The notes beneath the pieces are model-generated. The model had not been told where the DNA came from. It was given only the letters and a program-made list of their open reading frames with translations, and did no database searches. From SXOA01 sp964444865 (GTDB lineage Bacteria > Planctomycetota > Planctomycetia > Pirellulales > Pirellulaceae): DNA of 35,979 nucleotides. Below, piece after piece: positions 8,140-16,358 of the stretch (the first letter of the stretch is position 1; each line of letters begins with the position of its first letter). The translations under genes and the position numbers were made by a program. The stretch spans positions 1 to 35,979 of the forward strand of contig CAYUJE010000016.1 in assembly GCA_964444865.1 (NCBI GenBank). The letters are read 5' to 3'.

Positions 8140-9786
8140 ATGACCCGACTGCCGATGACTCGGTTCGCCTCCGCCACGCTCCTGTTGTGGGCATGTACCG
8201 CCACACTGATTGTGCGCGGGCAGGAAGCCACGCTCGCGCCAGTGAAAGTGAGTGCGGCCGACGACCTAGCCAAAGTTTTTGAGCAGGGTGCGCGTTTGGA
8301 GCGGGAACGCCGCTGGGCCGATGCTCTCACCCATTATGAAGACGCCAATCGGCACCATCCCAATCAGCCTGATCTCGTCAAGAAGCTGACGCTCGCCCGA
8401 GCCCACTATGATGTCTGCCGTCGCTACAGCGACAGCAGTTTCGCGACCACGATCGATACCTTGTCGCACCAGGATGCCATCGGCATTTACGATGAAATCC
8501 TGCTGAAGATCAATACACACTATGTCCACCAGCCGAACTGGCAGGAGTTGTTCAACCGCGGCCGGACCTCGCTGGAAGTCGCCTTGACGGAAGCCCCCTT
8601 CATCGAGAAAAACCTGGCCAAACTTTCCCCCCAGCAAGTCGCCGCTTTCCAGCAGGAATTGCAACGGCAGGCGGGAACCGCGGTGATTAACGACCGCCGC
8701 CGAGCCATCGACACCGTGAATTCCGTCGCCGCCAGCTTGGAGCAGAAGTTCGGCGTGCGGGCCCAGGCAATCATCCTGGAATTCACCTGTGGAGCGACCG
8801 GCTCGCTCGACGAATACTCCAGCTTTCTCAGCAGCAGCCAGATGGAAGAGGTCTTCTCGCAGATCGAGGGGAATTTTGTCGGCCTGGGTGTGGAACTGAA
8901 AACGGAGCCGACCGGCCTGAACATCGTCAACGTCATTTCCGTCGGACCCGCCTTTGAAGCCGGCATTCGCCCTGGAGACCGAATTGTTGCTGTGGACGGC
9001 AAGACACCCAAGCAAATCTCACCGGATGCCTTGGCCGATATGCTTCGCGGTGAAGAAGGGAGCCAGGTCCGTGTGGAAGTGCTGGCGAAGAATGGCCAGT
9101 CCCGCTCGCTTCTGATCACCCGCCGCCGCGTGGAAGTGCCGAGCGTCGACGACATCAAGATGGTCGATGAGGAGTATCACATCGGCTACTTCAAAATCAC
9201 CAGCTTTCAAAAGACCACTCCTCGGGATGTGGATGCCGCGCTGTGGAAGTTGCACGAACAGGGAATGCGGAGCCTGGTGATCGACCTGCGAGGCAATCCC
9301 GGCGGACTTCTCAAAGCGGCCGTCGATGTGGCGGACAAATTTGTGATGGACGGGATGATTGTGGCCACACGGGGCCGCAGCCCCCGCGAAGATTTTGACC
9401 ATAAGGGTCAGGTCGTGGGTACCTGGCGGGTGCCGCTGGTCATTCTGGTGGACCATGACTCCGCCAGTGCCAGTGAAATTCTGGCGGGTGCCATCCAGGA
9501 TCATCGCCGCGGCTCCATTGTCGGCGAGAAGAGCTATGGCAAAGGCTCGGTGCAGGGGATTTTTCCGCTCAATACTTCCAATGTCGGTGTCCGGCTGACG
9601 ACGGCCAAATGGTACACCCCCGCCGGACAGCCCATCAGCGGCAATGGTGTCAGCCCGGATGTCACCGTTCGTACCGCCGCCAAGCCAGCCGGCGAAGCCG
9701 ATGTGGCTGCTGCCGCCACCCCGACGGAAGACGCCATCCTCCGTGCCGGCCTGCAAATCTCGCGGGCTAACTTGAGTAAGAAGTAG
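8140..9786 (+). CDS. C-terminal processing peptidase, S41 family
   Basis: 548 residues from ATG 8140 (a GTG at 8113 lies inside the inverted repeat and is less likely). It has a signal peptide (ASATLLLWACTATLIVRG), an alpha-helical N-terminal region with a TPR-like stretch (RRWADALTHYEDANRHHPNQPD), a PDZ domain (about 245-330, VGLGVELKTEP then GIRPGDRIVAVDG) and an S41 protease domain. The catalytic serine is in HDSASASEILAG and the lysine in SYGKGSVQG, matching the Ser/Lys dyad of CtpA/Prc enzymes. The role is cleavage of protein C-termini in the periplasm. It is longer at the N-terminus than classic CtpA. A nested palindrome follows its stop. Confidence 0.9.
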   Translation: MTRLPMTRFASATLLLWACTATLIVRGQEATLAPVKVSAADDLAKVFEQGARLERERRWADALTHYEDANRHHPNQPDLVKKLTLARAHYDVCRRYSDSSFATTIDTLSHQDAIGIYDEILLKINTHYVHQPNWQELFNRGRTSLEVALTEAPFIEKNLAKLSPQQVAAFQQELQRQAGTAVINDRRRAIDTVNSVAASLEQKFGVRAQAIILEFTCGATGSLDEYSSFLSSSQMEEVFSQIEGNFVGLGVELKTEPTGLNIVNVISVGPAFEAGIRPGDRIVAVDGKTPKQISPDALADMLRGEEGSQVRVEVLAKNGQSRSLLITRRRVEVPSVDDIKMVDEEYHIGYFKITSFQKTTPRDVDAALWKLHEQGMRSLVIDLRGNPGGLLKAAVDVADKFVMDGMIVATRGRSPREDFDHKGQVVGTWRVPLVILVDHDSASASEILAGAIQDHRRGSIVGEKSYGKGSVQGIFPLNTSNVGVRLTTAKWYTPAGQPISGNGVSPDVTVRTAAKPAGEADVAAAATPTEDAILRAGLQISRANLSKK

Positions 9787-9792
9787 GACAAA

Positions 9793-9846
9793 GTAGCCGA
9801 CACACTCCGTGTGCCGGCATGCCCGCTCACGGAGTGAGCGGGCTAC
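9793..9846. repeat. Nested palindromic element, copy 1
   Basis: The outer arms GTAGCC (9793-9798) and GGCTAC (9841-9846) enclose two hairpins: CACAC-tcc-GTGTG (9801-9813) and GCCCGCTCAC-gga-GTGAGCGGGC (9821-9843). The second stem shares bases with the outer arm, so the forms compete. It fills the gap between the protease stop and the DUF58 start, ending one base before ATG 9848. A diverged copy lies at 31765-31811. Confidence 0.85.
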
Positions 9847-9847
9847 A

Positions 9848-10750
9848 ATGAGATCTGTGTCCGTCGAAAAATATCTCAAGCCCGAAGTCATCAACCAAAT
9901 CAAGCGGCTGGACATGCGCGCCCAGTTCGTGGTGAAGGGCTTTTTGCAGGGGCTGCACGCCAGCCCGTTTCACGGCTTCTCGGTCGAGTTCAGCGAACAT
10001 CGCCGCTACGCCAGTGGCGACGACCCCAAGGACATCGATTGGCTGGTCTACGCCAAGACCGACAAGTACTACGTCAAGAAATTCGAGGCGGAGACAAATA
10101 TCACCGGTTATCTGGTGATGGACCTGAGCCAGTCGATGGGTTTCACGCATCGGCAGGATTTGACGAAGTTTGATTACGCCATCTGTCTCGCGGCGGCTTT
10201 GGCGTATCTGATGATTTATCAACAGGATCCCGTAGGGCTCATCACCTTTGATACCAAGGTGAAGGATAGCCTGGCCCCCAAGAGTAAGCGGACACAGCTT
10301 GGTACGCTACTGGCTCATCTCGCCAAGCTCAAGCCGACCGGACCAACCGATATTGGCAAGAGCCTGACGCAGATTGCCGCCATGTTCCGCCATCGGAGCC
10401 TGGTGATGATCTTTTCGGACCTGCTGGCGGACCCCGGGCCGGTCTTTCAGGCCCTCCGCCGGATGCGGCACCGCGGGCATGATGTGATCTTGTTCCACAT
10501 CCTGGACGAAGCGGAAGTCACGTTCCCTTATGATGGAATGGTGGAGTTCGAAGATCCGGAAACCAACGAGCTCGTCGTCGTGGATGCCAGCAGCTACCGC
10601 CGCGATTACCAGAGCGAAATTGCCGCCTTCCGGGCAATGTATAAACAGGAATGCTTTCAAAGCGGTATCGACTACGTCCCTCTCGATACCAGTATGCAGT
10701 TCGATAAGGCCCTGCTCGGATACCTCCTCAGCCGCCGCGCGCGGTGCTAA
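9848..10750 (+). CDS. DUF58 domain protein
   Basis: 300 residues from ATG 9848. It carries the DUF58 signature FHGFSVEFSEHRRYASGDDPKDIDWLVYAKTDKYYVKKFEAE near residues 38-80, then a von Willebrand A-like half with MDLSQSMGF (a DxSxS metal site) and a later IFSDLLADPG strand. DUF58 proteins usually work beside a MoxR-type AAA ATPase in stress or envelope functions. No such ATPase is next to this one. The start is unusual: the intergenic palindrome ends one base earlier and the only purine-rich ribosome-site candidate (GAGTGAGCGGG) lies in its 3' arm. The next gene begins 9 bases after the stop, so the two are likely co-transcribed. Confidence 0.88.
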   Translation: MRSVSVEKYLKPEVINQIKRLDMRAQFVVKGFLQGLHASPFHGFSVEFSEHRRYASGDDPKDIDWLVYAKTDKYYVKKFEAETNITGYLVMDLSQSMGFTHRQDLTKFDYAICLAAALAYLMIYQQDPVGLITFDTKVKDSLAPKSKRTQLGTLLAHLAKLKPTGPTDIGKSLTQIAAMFRHRSLVMIFSDLLADPGPVFQALRRMRHRGHDVILFHILDEAEVTFPYDGMVEFEDPETNELVVVDASSYRRDYQSEIAAFRAMYKQECFQSGIDYVPLDTSMQFDKALLGYLLSRRARC

Positions 10751-10759
10751 ATCTCGGTC

Positions 10760-11857
10760 ATGAAAGATAGACTCTCATTTGTCGTCAGTTCTGTGCTGGC
10801 TTTCGCCCTGCTGGTCGCCGCTTCCGCTCCTGCGGCGGAAAAGGAAGAGGATGCAAGAGCAGCCGCTCTTGCCAGTGTACGGGGAGCAGCGTCGGCGCGT
10901 GATATGACGGTGATGCGGGAGAAACTGGCCGCGGCGGGAAAACTGAAGGGAGCCGCGGAGTTTGACGCGGAATTGCTGCGGCTGGAAGAACTGTGCGACT
11001 ATCTGGAAAAGTTCTGGCAAGCGGTGGACAAGGGGGCAAAGACGCTCGATGGAACCGAAGAACTTTTGATTGGCGAAGAACGCGTGGCGTTTGTCGAGTA
11101 TGAAAACGGCACGCTGGTCCTGCGGGTCAAAGGCCAAAATCGCTCGTACGCCGCGAAGACGCTCCCCGCCAAGATCGCCCTCACGCTCAGCCAGAAGGTT
11201 ATGAAGCCGGATGCAGCCGCGAACAAGGTTTTCTTCGGGGCCTTTTTGGTGCTCGATTATCAGGGAGACGTCGACCTGGCCCGAAAATCCTGGCAGGAAG
11301 CCGCGGACGGCGGAATTGATATCAAACGCTTGCTGCCGGAACTGGATGCGGAGCGCCCCTTGCCGCCTGTGGAGTTGCCCGTACTGACGCCGGCTTTGAA
11401 GAACGTCCTGTCCGAGAAGAACTGGTCCTTCCGCGTGAAGGGGGAAAAGGGCTGGATCCGTAAGCCGCTCGATAAACGCGTGGAGCAGAGTTCGGAAGGT
11501 CGGATGGCGGTGCAGATTCCGGCCGAAGAGAGCGAGAGTTTGCAGCTGATTGCCAAAAAGCCTCTTTCGGGGGATTTTGTCGTCCGCCTGATTCTGACCG
11601 ATGTGAAGAAGGGGCAGGTCTTGGGCCTGCTGCCGGCCGATGCCCAGGAGGCTGGTTATGTGGTGGAACTTCCCGCGGGAACATTTCTCGTCGAGTTCGG
11701 ACGCCAAGGGGGTGAGTTTAAATGCACCGTCGGTGGCAAACCGAGGGAAGTCAAACCGCTCGGTAAAGCCGCCCCCAAGATGGCCGGCGTCTTCGGCCTG
11801 AGCCTCCCTGCCGGTTCGCAATGCACGATTGCAGCACTGGAATTTGCGGGTAGGTAG
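10760..11857 (+). CDS. Secreted protein of unknown function
   Basis: 365 residues with a signal peptide (LSFVVSSVLAFALLVAASAPAA) and a likely cut after PAAEK. The first part of the mature protein is helical and charged (about 30-100); the second part has alternating hydrophobic residues suggesting a beta-rich domain, ending ALEFAGR, possibly a concanavalin-like or DUF1080-like sandwich (WSFRVKGEKGWIRKPL, then FVVRLILTDVKKGQVLGLL). No family could be named with confidence. It is 9 bases after the DUF58 gene, which suggests a shared transcript and perhaps a shared envelope role. Confidence 0.75.
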   Translation: MKDRLSFVVSSVLAFALLVAASAPAAEKEEDARAAALASVRGAASARDMTVMREKLAAAGKLKGAAEFDAELLRLEELCDYLEKFWQAVDKGAKTLDGTEELLIGEERVAFVEYENGTLVLRVKGQNRSYAAKTLPAKIALTLSQKVMKPDAAANKVFFGAFLVLDYQGDVDLARKSWQEAADGGIDIKRLLPELDAERPLPPVELPVLTPALKNVLSEKNWSFRVKGEKGWIRKPLDKRVEQSSEGRMAVQIPAEESESLQLIAKKPLSGDFVVRLILTDVKKGQVLGLLPADAQEAGYVVELPAGTFLVEFGRQGGEFKCTVGGKPREVKPLGKAAPKMAGVFGLSLPAGSQCTIAALEFAGR

Positions 11858-11882
11858 TTAGGAAAACCTATCCTATCGTGGA

Positions 11883-11929
11883 ACAAGGCGAGCGAACAAA
11901 ATGGAGCCAGCCTTGTCCTTCTCTCGCCT
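11883..11929 (+). promoter_or_regulatory. Two mutually exclusive hairpins in the hisD leader
   Basis: ACAAGGC (11883-11889) can pair with GCCTTGT (11910-11916), or the overlapping AGGCGAG (11886-11892) can pair with CTCGCCT (11923-11929). The left arms share four bases, so only one stem can form. The second stem ends directly before the AGGAAA ribosome site of hisD. No His-rich leader peptide was seen, so classical attenuation is not indicated. Confidence 0.35.
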
Positions 11930-11937
11930 AGGAAAAC

Positions 11938-13305
11938 ATGACTCAGCAACTAGCCATTTCCCGAATTGACACCCGCCGCGACGACGTGGAGCAAGCCCTC
12001 GATGCGCTTCGCGCTAAGCTGAGCCCGGCAGGAAATGTCGTCAGTGAGGCGGGTAAGAAGCGGACCATGGAGGTGTTTGGCGAGCCGCTCTCGCCCCAGC
12101 AGGTCGTCGAGCGGATTTGTGGCGATGTGCAGCAGCGGGGTCTGGACGCGGTGCTGGAGTATTCCCGCAAACTGGACAAGGCCGAATTGACTGCCGAGAC
12201 GATTCGGGTCACCGCCGCGGAATTGAAGGCCGCTCATGCGAAGGCGGAGCCGGCGTTTCTGAAGACGGTGCGGCAGGTGCGCGAGAACGTGCTGCAATTT
12301 CAGCGGGCCATTTTGCATAACGATGTGGAATTGACTCGCCCCGGCGTAGTCTTGCGGCAGCGGTATGTTCCTTTGGCGCGTGTTGGCGTTTGTGTTCCCG
12401 GTGGTGCGGCAGCTTATCCTTCGACGGTGCTGATGACGGTGGTTCCCGCCCAAGCGGCGGGAGTGGGGGAGATTGCGGTGGTCTCTCCGCCGACGGCGAA
12501 TGGAGCGAACAACCCCGATGTGCTGGCGACTTGCCACGAATTGGGCGTGACTGAGGTTTATCGCGTTGGTGGGGCTCAGGGAGTGGCAGCCTTAGCGTAT
12601 GGTGCCGGGCCGATCGCTCAGGTCGATAAAATTGTTGGGCCAGGAAATCTATTTGTTGCTCTCGCCAAGCGGCACGTTTATGGTCAGGTCGATATCGATT
12701 CCATTGCCGGACCGAGCGAGGTGGTCGTCATTGCCGATGACACCACCCGCCCCGATTTCACCGCAGCCGACATGCTGGCTCAGGCCGAGCATGCCCCGGG
12801 AGCCAGCATTCTCGTCACCTGGAGCGAGAAGCTTTTGGAGGCGACCGCTGCCGAATTGCAAAAGCAGGTAGAGAAGCTGTCTCGTAGCGAGCTCACCATT
12901 CAAAGTCTGCGCGACTTCGGCTGTTTGATTCTGGTGCGGGATGAAGACGAGGCGTGTCGCATCACCGAACTGCTTGCCCCGGAGCATCTGCACATCGCCA
13001 CGGACAACGCCGCTCGGCTGGCTGCGAAGATTCGCAATGCCGGGGCGACATTCCTGGGAAATTACAGTCCCGTCGCCCTGGGCGATTACGCTGCCGGACC
13101 ATCGCACGTATTGCCGACCGGTGGCACCGCCCGCTGGGCCAGCGGCCTCTCCGCCAACCACTTCCTCCGCAGCAGCAGTGTGATTCAATATTCCGAAGCT
13201 GCCTTGCGGTCCATTGCCCCGCACATCCAAGGGCTGGCCGATAAAGAAAGCCTGACGGCTCACCGGGCGAGCGTGGACGTGAGAACTCCGACTCCTGACT
13301 CCTGA
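11938..13305 (+). CDS. hisD: Histidinol dehydrogenase
   Basis: 455 residues; oxidises L-histidinol to L-histidine in two NAD-dependent steps, the last reactions of histidine synthesis. Expected features are all present: the VPGGAAAYPS and KIVGPGN segments, SIAGPSEVVVIAD, the zinc ligands Gln282 and His285 (in AQAEHAPG), Asp383 (in GDYAAGPSH) and His442 (in TAHRAS), and the catalytic pair Glu349-His350 (in APEHLHI). The length is slightly above usual (about 430). AGGAAA lies just before ATG 11938. The C-terminal tail is encoded by a 7-base tandem repeat. It is followed after 14 bases by hisC. Confidence 0.97.
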   Translation: MTQQLAISRIDTRRDDVEQALDALRAKLSPAGNVVSEAGKKRTMEVFGEPLSPQQVVERICGDVQQRGLDAVLEYSRKLDKAELTAETIRVTAAELKAAHAKAEPAFLKTVRQVRENVLQFQRAILHNDVELTRPGVVLRQRYVPLARVGVCVPGGAAAYPSTVLMTVVPAQAAGVGEIAVVSPPTANGANNPDVLATCHELGVTEVYRVGGAQGVAALAYGAGPIAQVDKIVGPGNLFVALAKRHVYGQVDIDSIAGPSEVVVIADDTTRPDFTAADMLAQAEHAPGASILVTWSEKLLEATAAELQKQVEKLSRSELTIQSLRDFGCLILVRDEDEACRITELLAPEHLHIATDNAARLAAKIRNAGATFLGNYSPVALGDYAAGPSHVLPTGGTARWASGLSANHFLRSSSVIQYSEAALRSIAPHIQGLADKESLTAHRASVDVRTPTPDS

Positions 13306-13307
13306 CT
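13284..13307. repeat. 7-base tandem repeat across the hisD stop
   Basis: The stretch reads AACTCCG ACTCCTG ACTCCTG ACT, about three copies of a 7-base unit, and the last copies contain the TGA stop (13303-13305) of hisD. The unit is not a multiple of three, so gain or loss of a copy would change the C-terminal tail. Confidence 0.6.
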
Positions 13308-13319
13308 CATATCTTCCCC

Positions 13320-14369
13320 ATGTCCTACTTCCGCCCCAACCTGCTTGCGATGGACGGCTACACGCCCGGTGAACAGCCGCAGGCGGGGAAGTTCATCAAG
13401 CTGAATACAAATGAGAATCCGTATCCCCCGCCGCCAGGAATTCGCCGTGCAATAGACGAAGTGCTGGAGCGAGGCCTGCAGCGTTATCCCGACCCGATGG
13501 CGAACAGCTTTCGGTTGCGGGCGGCGGAAGTTTTGAATCTGCCCAGTAAGGACTGGATTTTGGCCGGTAATGGCAGTGATGACATTCTGACCATCTGCAC
13601 CCGGGCGTTTGTCGGACCCGGCGAACTTCTGCGATTGCCGTATCCCAGCTACATCCTCTATCGCTCGCTCGCTCAGCTTCAGGATGCCCGTTGGGAGGAA
13701 GTGAAGTTCAATGCCGATTGGTCACTGCCGGCGGCATTTGGCAATCCGGCGGAGGGGCTCAAGCTGGTATTTCTGCCCAATCCCAATAGTCCCACCGGAA
13801 CGATGATTTCGCGCGAGGCGATTCTGGAGTTTGCCGAGCGGCTGCCGTGTCCGCTGCTCGTCGACGAGGCTTATGTGGACTTTGCCGACTTCAATTGCCT
13901 GGACCTGGTCGCTCAAAACGAGAAGATCATGGTCAGCCGCACGCTGAGCAAGTCATATGGACTCGCGGGCCTTCGCTTCGGCTACATCGTCGCCCAGCCG
14001 CACTTCATCGAGCAACTCATCAAGATGAAGGACAGCTACAATTGCGATTCGCTTTCCATTGCCGCGGCGACGGCCGCCATTGGAGATCAGGCCTGGCTGG
14101 CTGAGAATCGGGCAAAGAACATCGCCACTCGTGAGCGGTTAGCGGCTGGCCTGACGCAACTCGGTTTTGCGGTGATTCCGTCACAATCGAACTTCGTTTG
14201 GTGTACCCATCCAAATCGTCCCGCCAAGCCAATCTACGAGCAGCTTAAACAGAACCGCATTTTGATCCGCTACATGAATTACCCTGGCTGGAGCGACGGC
14301 CTGCGGATCAGTGTTGGATCGGATGAACAGCTTGATGCCTTGCTGACCCTTCTCAAGACCATGGTGTGA
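13320..14369 (+). CDS. hisC: Histidinol-phosphate aminotransferase
   Basis: 349 residues; a PLP enzyme that swaps the amino group between glutamate and imidazole-acetol phosphate in histidine synthesis. Fold-type I aminotransferase motifs: KLNTNENPYPPPP at the N-terminus, AGNGSDDIL, PNPNSPTG (binding the cofactor ring), LLVDEAYVDF (Asp182) and the Schiff-base lysine Lys211 in SRTLSKSYGLAGLR. The arginine in LRISVG binds the carboxylate. The length is normal. It starts 14 bases after hisD and ends one base before hisB, so all three are one operon. No clear ribosome site stands before ATG 13320. Confidence 0.96.
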   Translation: MSYFRPNLLAMDGYTPGEQPQAGKFIKLNTNENPYPPPPGIRRAIDEVLERGLQRYPDPMANSFRLRAAEVLNLPSKDWILAGNGSDDILTICTRAFVGPGELLRLPYPSYILYRSLAQLQDARWEEVKFNADWSLPAAFGNPAEGLKLVFLPNPNSPTGTMISREAILEFAERLPCPLLVDEAYVDFADFNCLDLVAQNEKIMVSRTLSKSYGLAGLRFGYIVAQPHFIEQLIKMKDSYNCDSLSIAAATAAIGDQAWLAENRAKNIATRERLAAGLTQLGFAVIPSQSNFVWCTHPNRPAKPIYEQLKQNRILIRYMNYPGWSDGLRISVGSDEQLDALLTLLKTMV

Positions 14370-14370
14370 T

Positions 14371-14964
14371 ATGCCCCGAACCGCAACGATTGCCCGAGAG
14401 ACTCGCGAAACCCAAATCCGCCTGGAACTCAACCTGGACGGCAGTGGCCAGGGAAGCTGGCAAACTGGCGTGGGATTTCTCGATCACATGCTGGAACTGT
14501 TCGCTCGTCACGGGGCGTTCGATTTGAAGGTCGAGGCAAAAGGGGACTTGCACGTTGACCAGCACCATACGGTGGAAGATGTCGGCATCTGCCTGGGGCA
14601 GGCGGTAAAGCAAGCCCTTGGTGACAAAAAGGGGATCCGCCGCTACGGCCACTTCACATTGCCCATGGAAGAGACGCTGGCGACAACGGCAATCGATCTT
14701 TCAGGCCGCTATTACCTGGTGTTTCAAGCCGCCTTTGACAGTCCCAAAATTGGCGACTTCGATACCGAGCTCGTCGAAGACTTCTGGCAGGCTTTTGCCG
14801 CGAACGCCCTCTGCAATTTGCATATCCTCATTCACTACGGCCGCAACAGCCACCACAAGAGCGAAGCGATTTTCAAATCCGCCGCCCGCGCCTTGCGGAT
14901 GGCGGTGGAAAGCGATCCGCGTATGACCGGAGTGCCGAGCACGAAAGGAACCCTGACCAAATGA
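14371..14964 (+). CDS. hisB: Imidazoleglycerol-phosphate dehydratase
   Basis: 197 residues, the usual size of the single-function enzyme (no phosphatase half). It removes water from imidazoleglycerol phosphate in histidine synthesis, in a manganese-dependent reaction. Metal and substrate motifs are intact: GVGFLDHML, DQHHTVEDVG, RRYGHFTLPMEE, IDLSGR, the HYGRNSHHKSEAIFK block and the terminal PSTKGTL. The one-base gap after hisC indicates translational coupling. It converges with the cupin gene, 14 bases apart. Confidence 0.97.
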   Translation: MPRTATIARETRETQIRLELNLDGSGQGSWQTGVGFLDHMLELFARHGAFDLKVEAKGDLHVDQHHTVEDVGICLGQAVKQALGDKKGIRRYGHFTLPMEETLATTAIDLSGRYYLVFQAAFDSPKIGDFDTELVEDFWQAFAANALCNLHILIHYGRNSHHKSEAIFKSAARALRMAVESDPRMTGVPSTKGTLTK

Positions 14965-14978
14965 TTCGGCGCTAATGG

Positions 14979-15341
14979 CTATTCGTCGCGGTGAACCGTC
15001 TGGGGCGAGAACGCGGGGAGGCACACGGCGATATATTCTGCCCCCTCTGCTGCCGGAGTGCTGTATCTCACCCATTCGCCACGCTGCGTGATGACAGCCT
15101 GGCCGGCATGAACATCGAGTTCACCACCCTGATAGTCAATATGCAACGTACCGCGCAAAACCACCGTGAATTCATTGAACTGGGGTGTCTGGCCCGGCTC
15201 CACCCAGCCGCAGGGACTGGTCATCCGGGCGATGCTCAGGCCTTCGGTCGCGGAATTGACCCGCCCTACAAACTCCTCAATCTTTTTGGGTTTGTTCCCC
15301 GCGGCTTGAATGATGGTGGGCGAAATGATGTGCTTGGGCAT
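14979..15341 (-). CDS. Cupin domain protein
   Basis: 120 residues from ATG 15341, with AAGGGA ahead; TTG 15347 is an alternative. The protein is a single small beta-barrel: FNEFTVVLRGTLHIDYQGGELDVHAGQAVI fits cupin motif 1, with Glu in FNEFT and few of the usual histidines, and GEWVRYSTPAAEGAEYIAVCLPAFSP fits motif 2. Because the metal-binding histidines are mostly absent, metal binding is uncertain. Ligand and role are unknown. It is divergent from the exported methyltransferase gene. Confidence 0.8.
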   Translation of the reverse strand: MPKHIISPTIIQAAGNKPKKIEEFVGRVNSATEGLSIARMTSPCGWVEPGQTPQFNEFTVVLRGTLHIDYQGGELDVHAGQAVITQRGEWVRYSTPAAEGAEYIAVCLPAFSPQTVHRDE

Positions 15342-15441
15342 AGCCAATCCCTTTGATAAAGATCCAGTCTCGTTGATTGCTCGACTGGAATTAGCCCGCG
15401 CCAGGCTTTAGGATTCAAGTAGTCCTTTCACGGAGATAACG

Positions 15442-16194
15442 ATGAAATACGCCTTGCGATTTTTTCTCATCCTGGCTGTGCTGCTTGCGCAGATCTCAGG
15501 AGTGGCATTGTCTTCCGCGCAAGACAATACACCGTCTGCTCCTAAGGCAGCCAAGAAACTGCCGGAGCCCCTGACGGAATACAAAGGGCGAGTGATCGCC
15601 CAGACGATGCATTACACCGGCGCACCCTGGCTGATTCGCGATAACCGGGAACAGGAGGAGCGGTGCTCCCTGATGCTCGCCAATCTGGGAATCAAACGGG
15701 GAATGACCATTTGCGATATGGGCTGCGGCAACGGGTTTTACACGCTGCAGTTTGCCAAGATGGTGGGCGACGAAGGGCATATCTACGGCGTGGACATCCA
15801 GCCCGAAATGCTAAAACTGCTCAACGACCGCGCCGATGAACAAGCCGTGCGGAACATCACTCCCGTCCTGGGCACTTTTGTGGACCCCCGGCTGCCGAAG
15901 GGGAAATTCGACATGATTTTTTGTGCGGACGTCTATCATGAGTTCTCCTATCCCGAGCAAATGCTGGCGGCCATGCGCGAAGCTTTGGCCCCCAAAGGTC
16001 AGCTAGTTTTGCTGGAATTCCGGGCCGAAGATCCGAACGTCCCCATCAAGCCGGAACACAAAATGTCGAAGGCCCAGGTGCTAAAGGAACTACGTCCCAA
16101 CGGCTTCAAACTCGAAAAGCAGTACGAGAAACTCCCCTGGCAGCACCTGCTGTTTTTCGTCCGGGACGAAGCCTGGAAGAAGGATTCTCCGTAA
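15442..16194 (+). CDS. Exported class I SAM-dependent methyltransferase
   Basis: 250 residues. It begins with a signal peptide (YALRFFLILAVLLAQISGVALSSAQ) and a polar linker, then a Rossmann methyltransferase domain from about residue 75. Motif I is CDMGCGNGFYTLQ (residues 91-103), the acidic end of strand 2 is YGVDIQ, and FDMIFCADVYHEF is the motif IV region. GGAGATAACG before ATG 15442 is a fair ribosome site, and the export signal is within the coding frame, not a start-choice artefact. Such exported methyltransferase-like proteins occur in planctomycetes; how they would meet SAM is unclear. The substrate is unknown. Confidence 0.82.
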   Translation: MKYALRFFLILAVLLAQISGVALSSAQDNTPSAPKAAKKLPEPLTEYKGRVIAQTMHYTGAPWLIRDNREQEERCSLMLANLGIKRGMTICDMGCGNGFYTLQFAKMVGDEGHIYGVDIQPEMLKLLNDRADEQAVRNITPVLGTFVDPRLPKGKFDMIFCADVYHEFSYPEQMLAAMREALAPKGQLVLLEFRAEDPNVPIKPEHKMSKAQVLKELRPNGFKLEKQYEKLPWQHLLFFVRDEAWKKDSP

Positions 16195-16358
16195 GGCCGA
16201 CAAAATGGCGATTTCTTCTGGCCCGTTGTCAGCGAATCCGCTACGATGACGACATGGGGCTGGAGCGATTCTTCGCCGCGGTCCGCTCGGCGTACTCCGA
16301 GGCTGACCCATCGCTCGATGGCACAATTCATTCTGTCAGGAACGGAAGGACACGAAAC

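Noticed and set aside
9793..9846. Reading the nested palindrome as a tRNA-like gene
   Set aside because: It has two arms inside an outer stem but no T-loop GTTCRA, no anticodon arm of correct size and no acceptor length.
11883..11929. Classical histidine attenuator
   Set aside because: No leader peptide with histidine codons precedes hisD; only the competing hairpins were kept, at low confidence.
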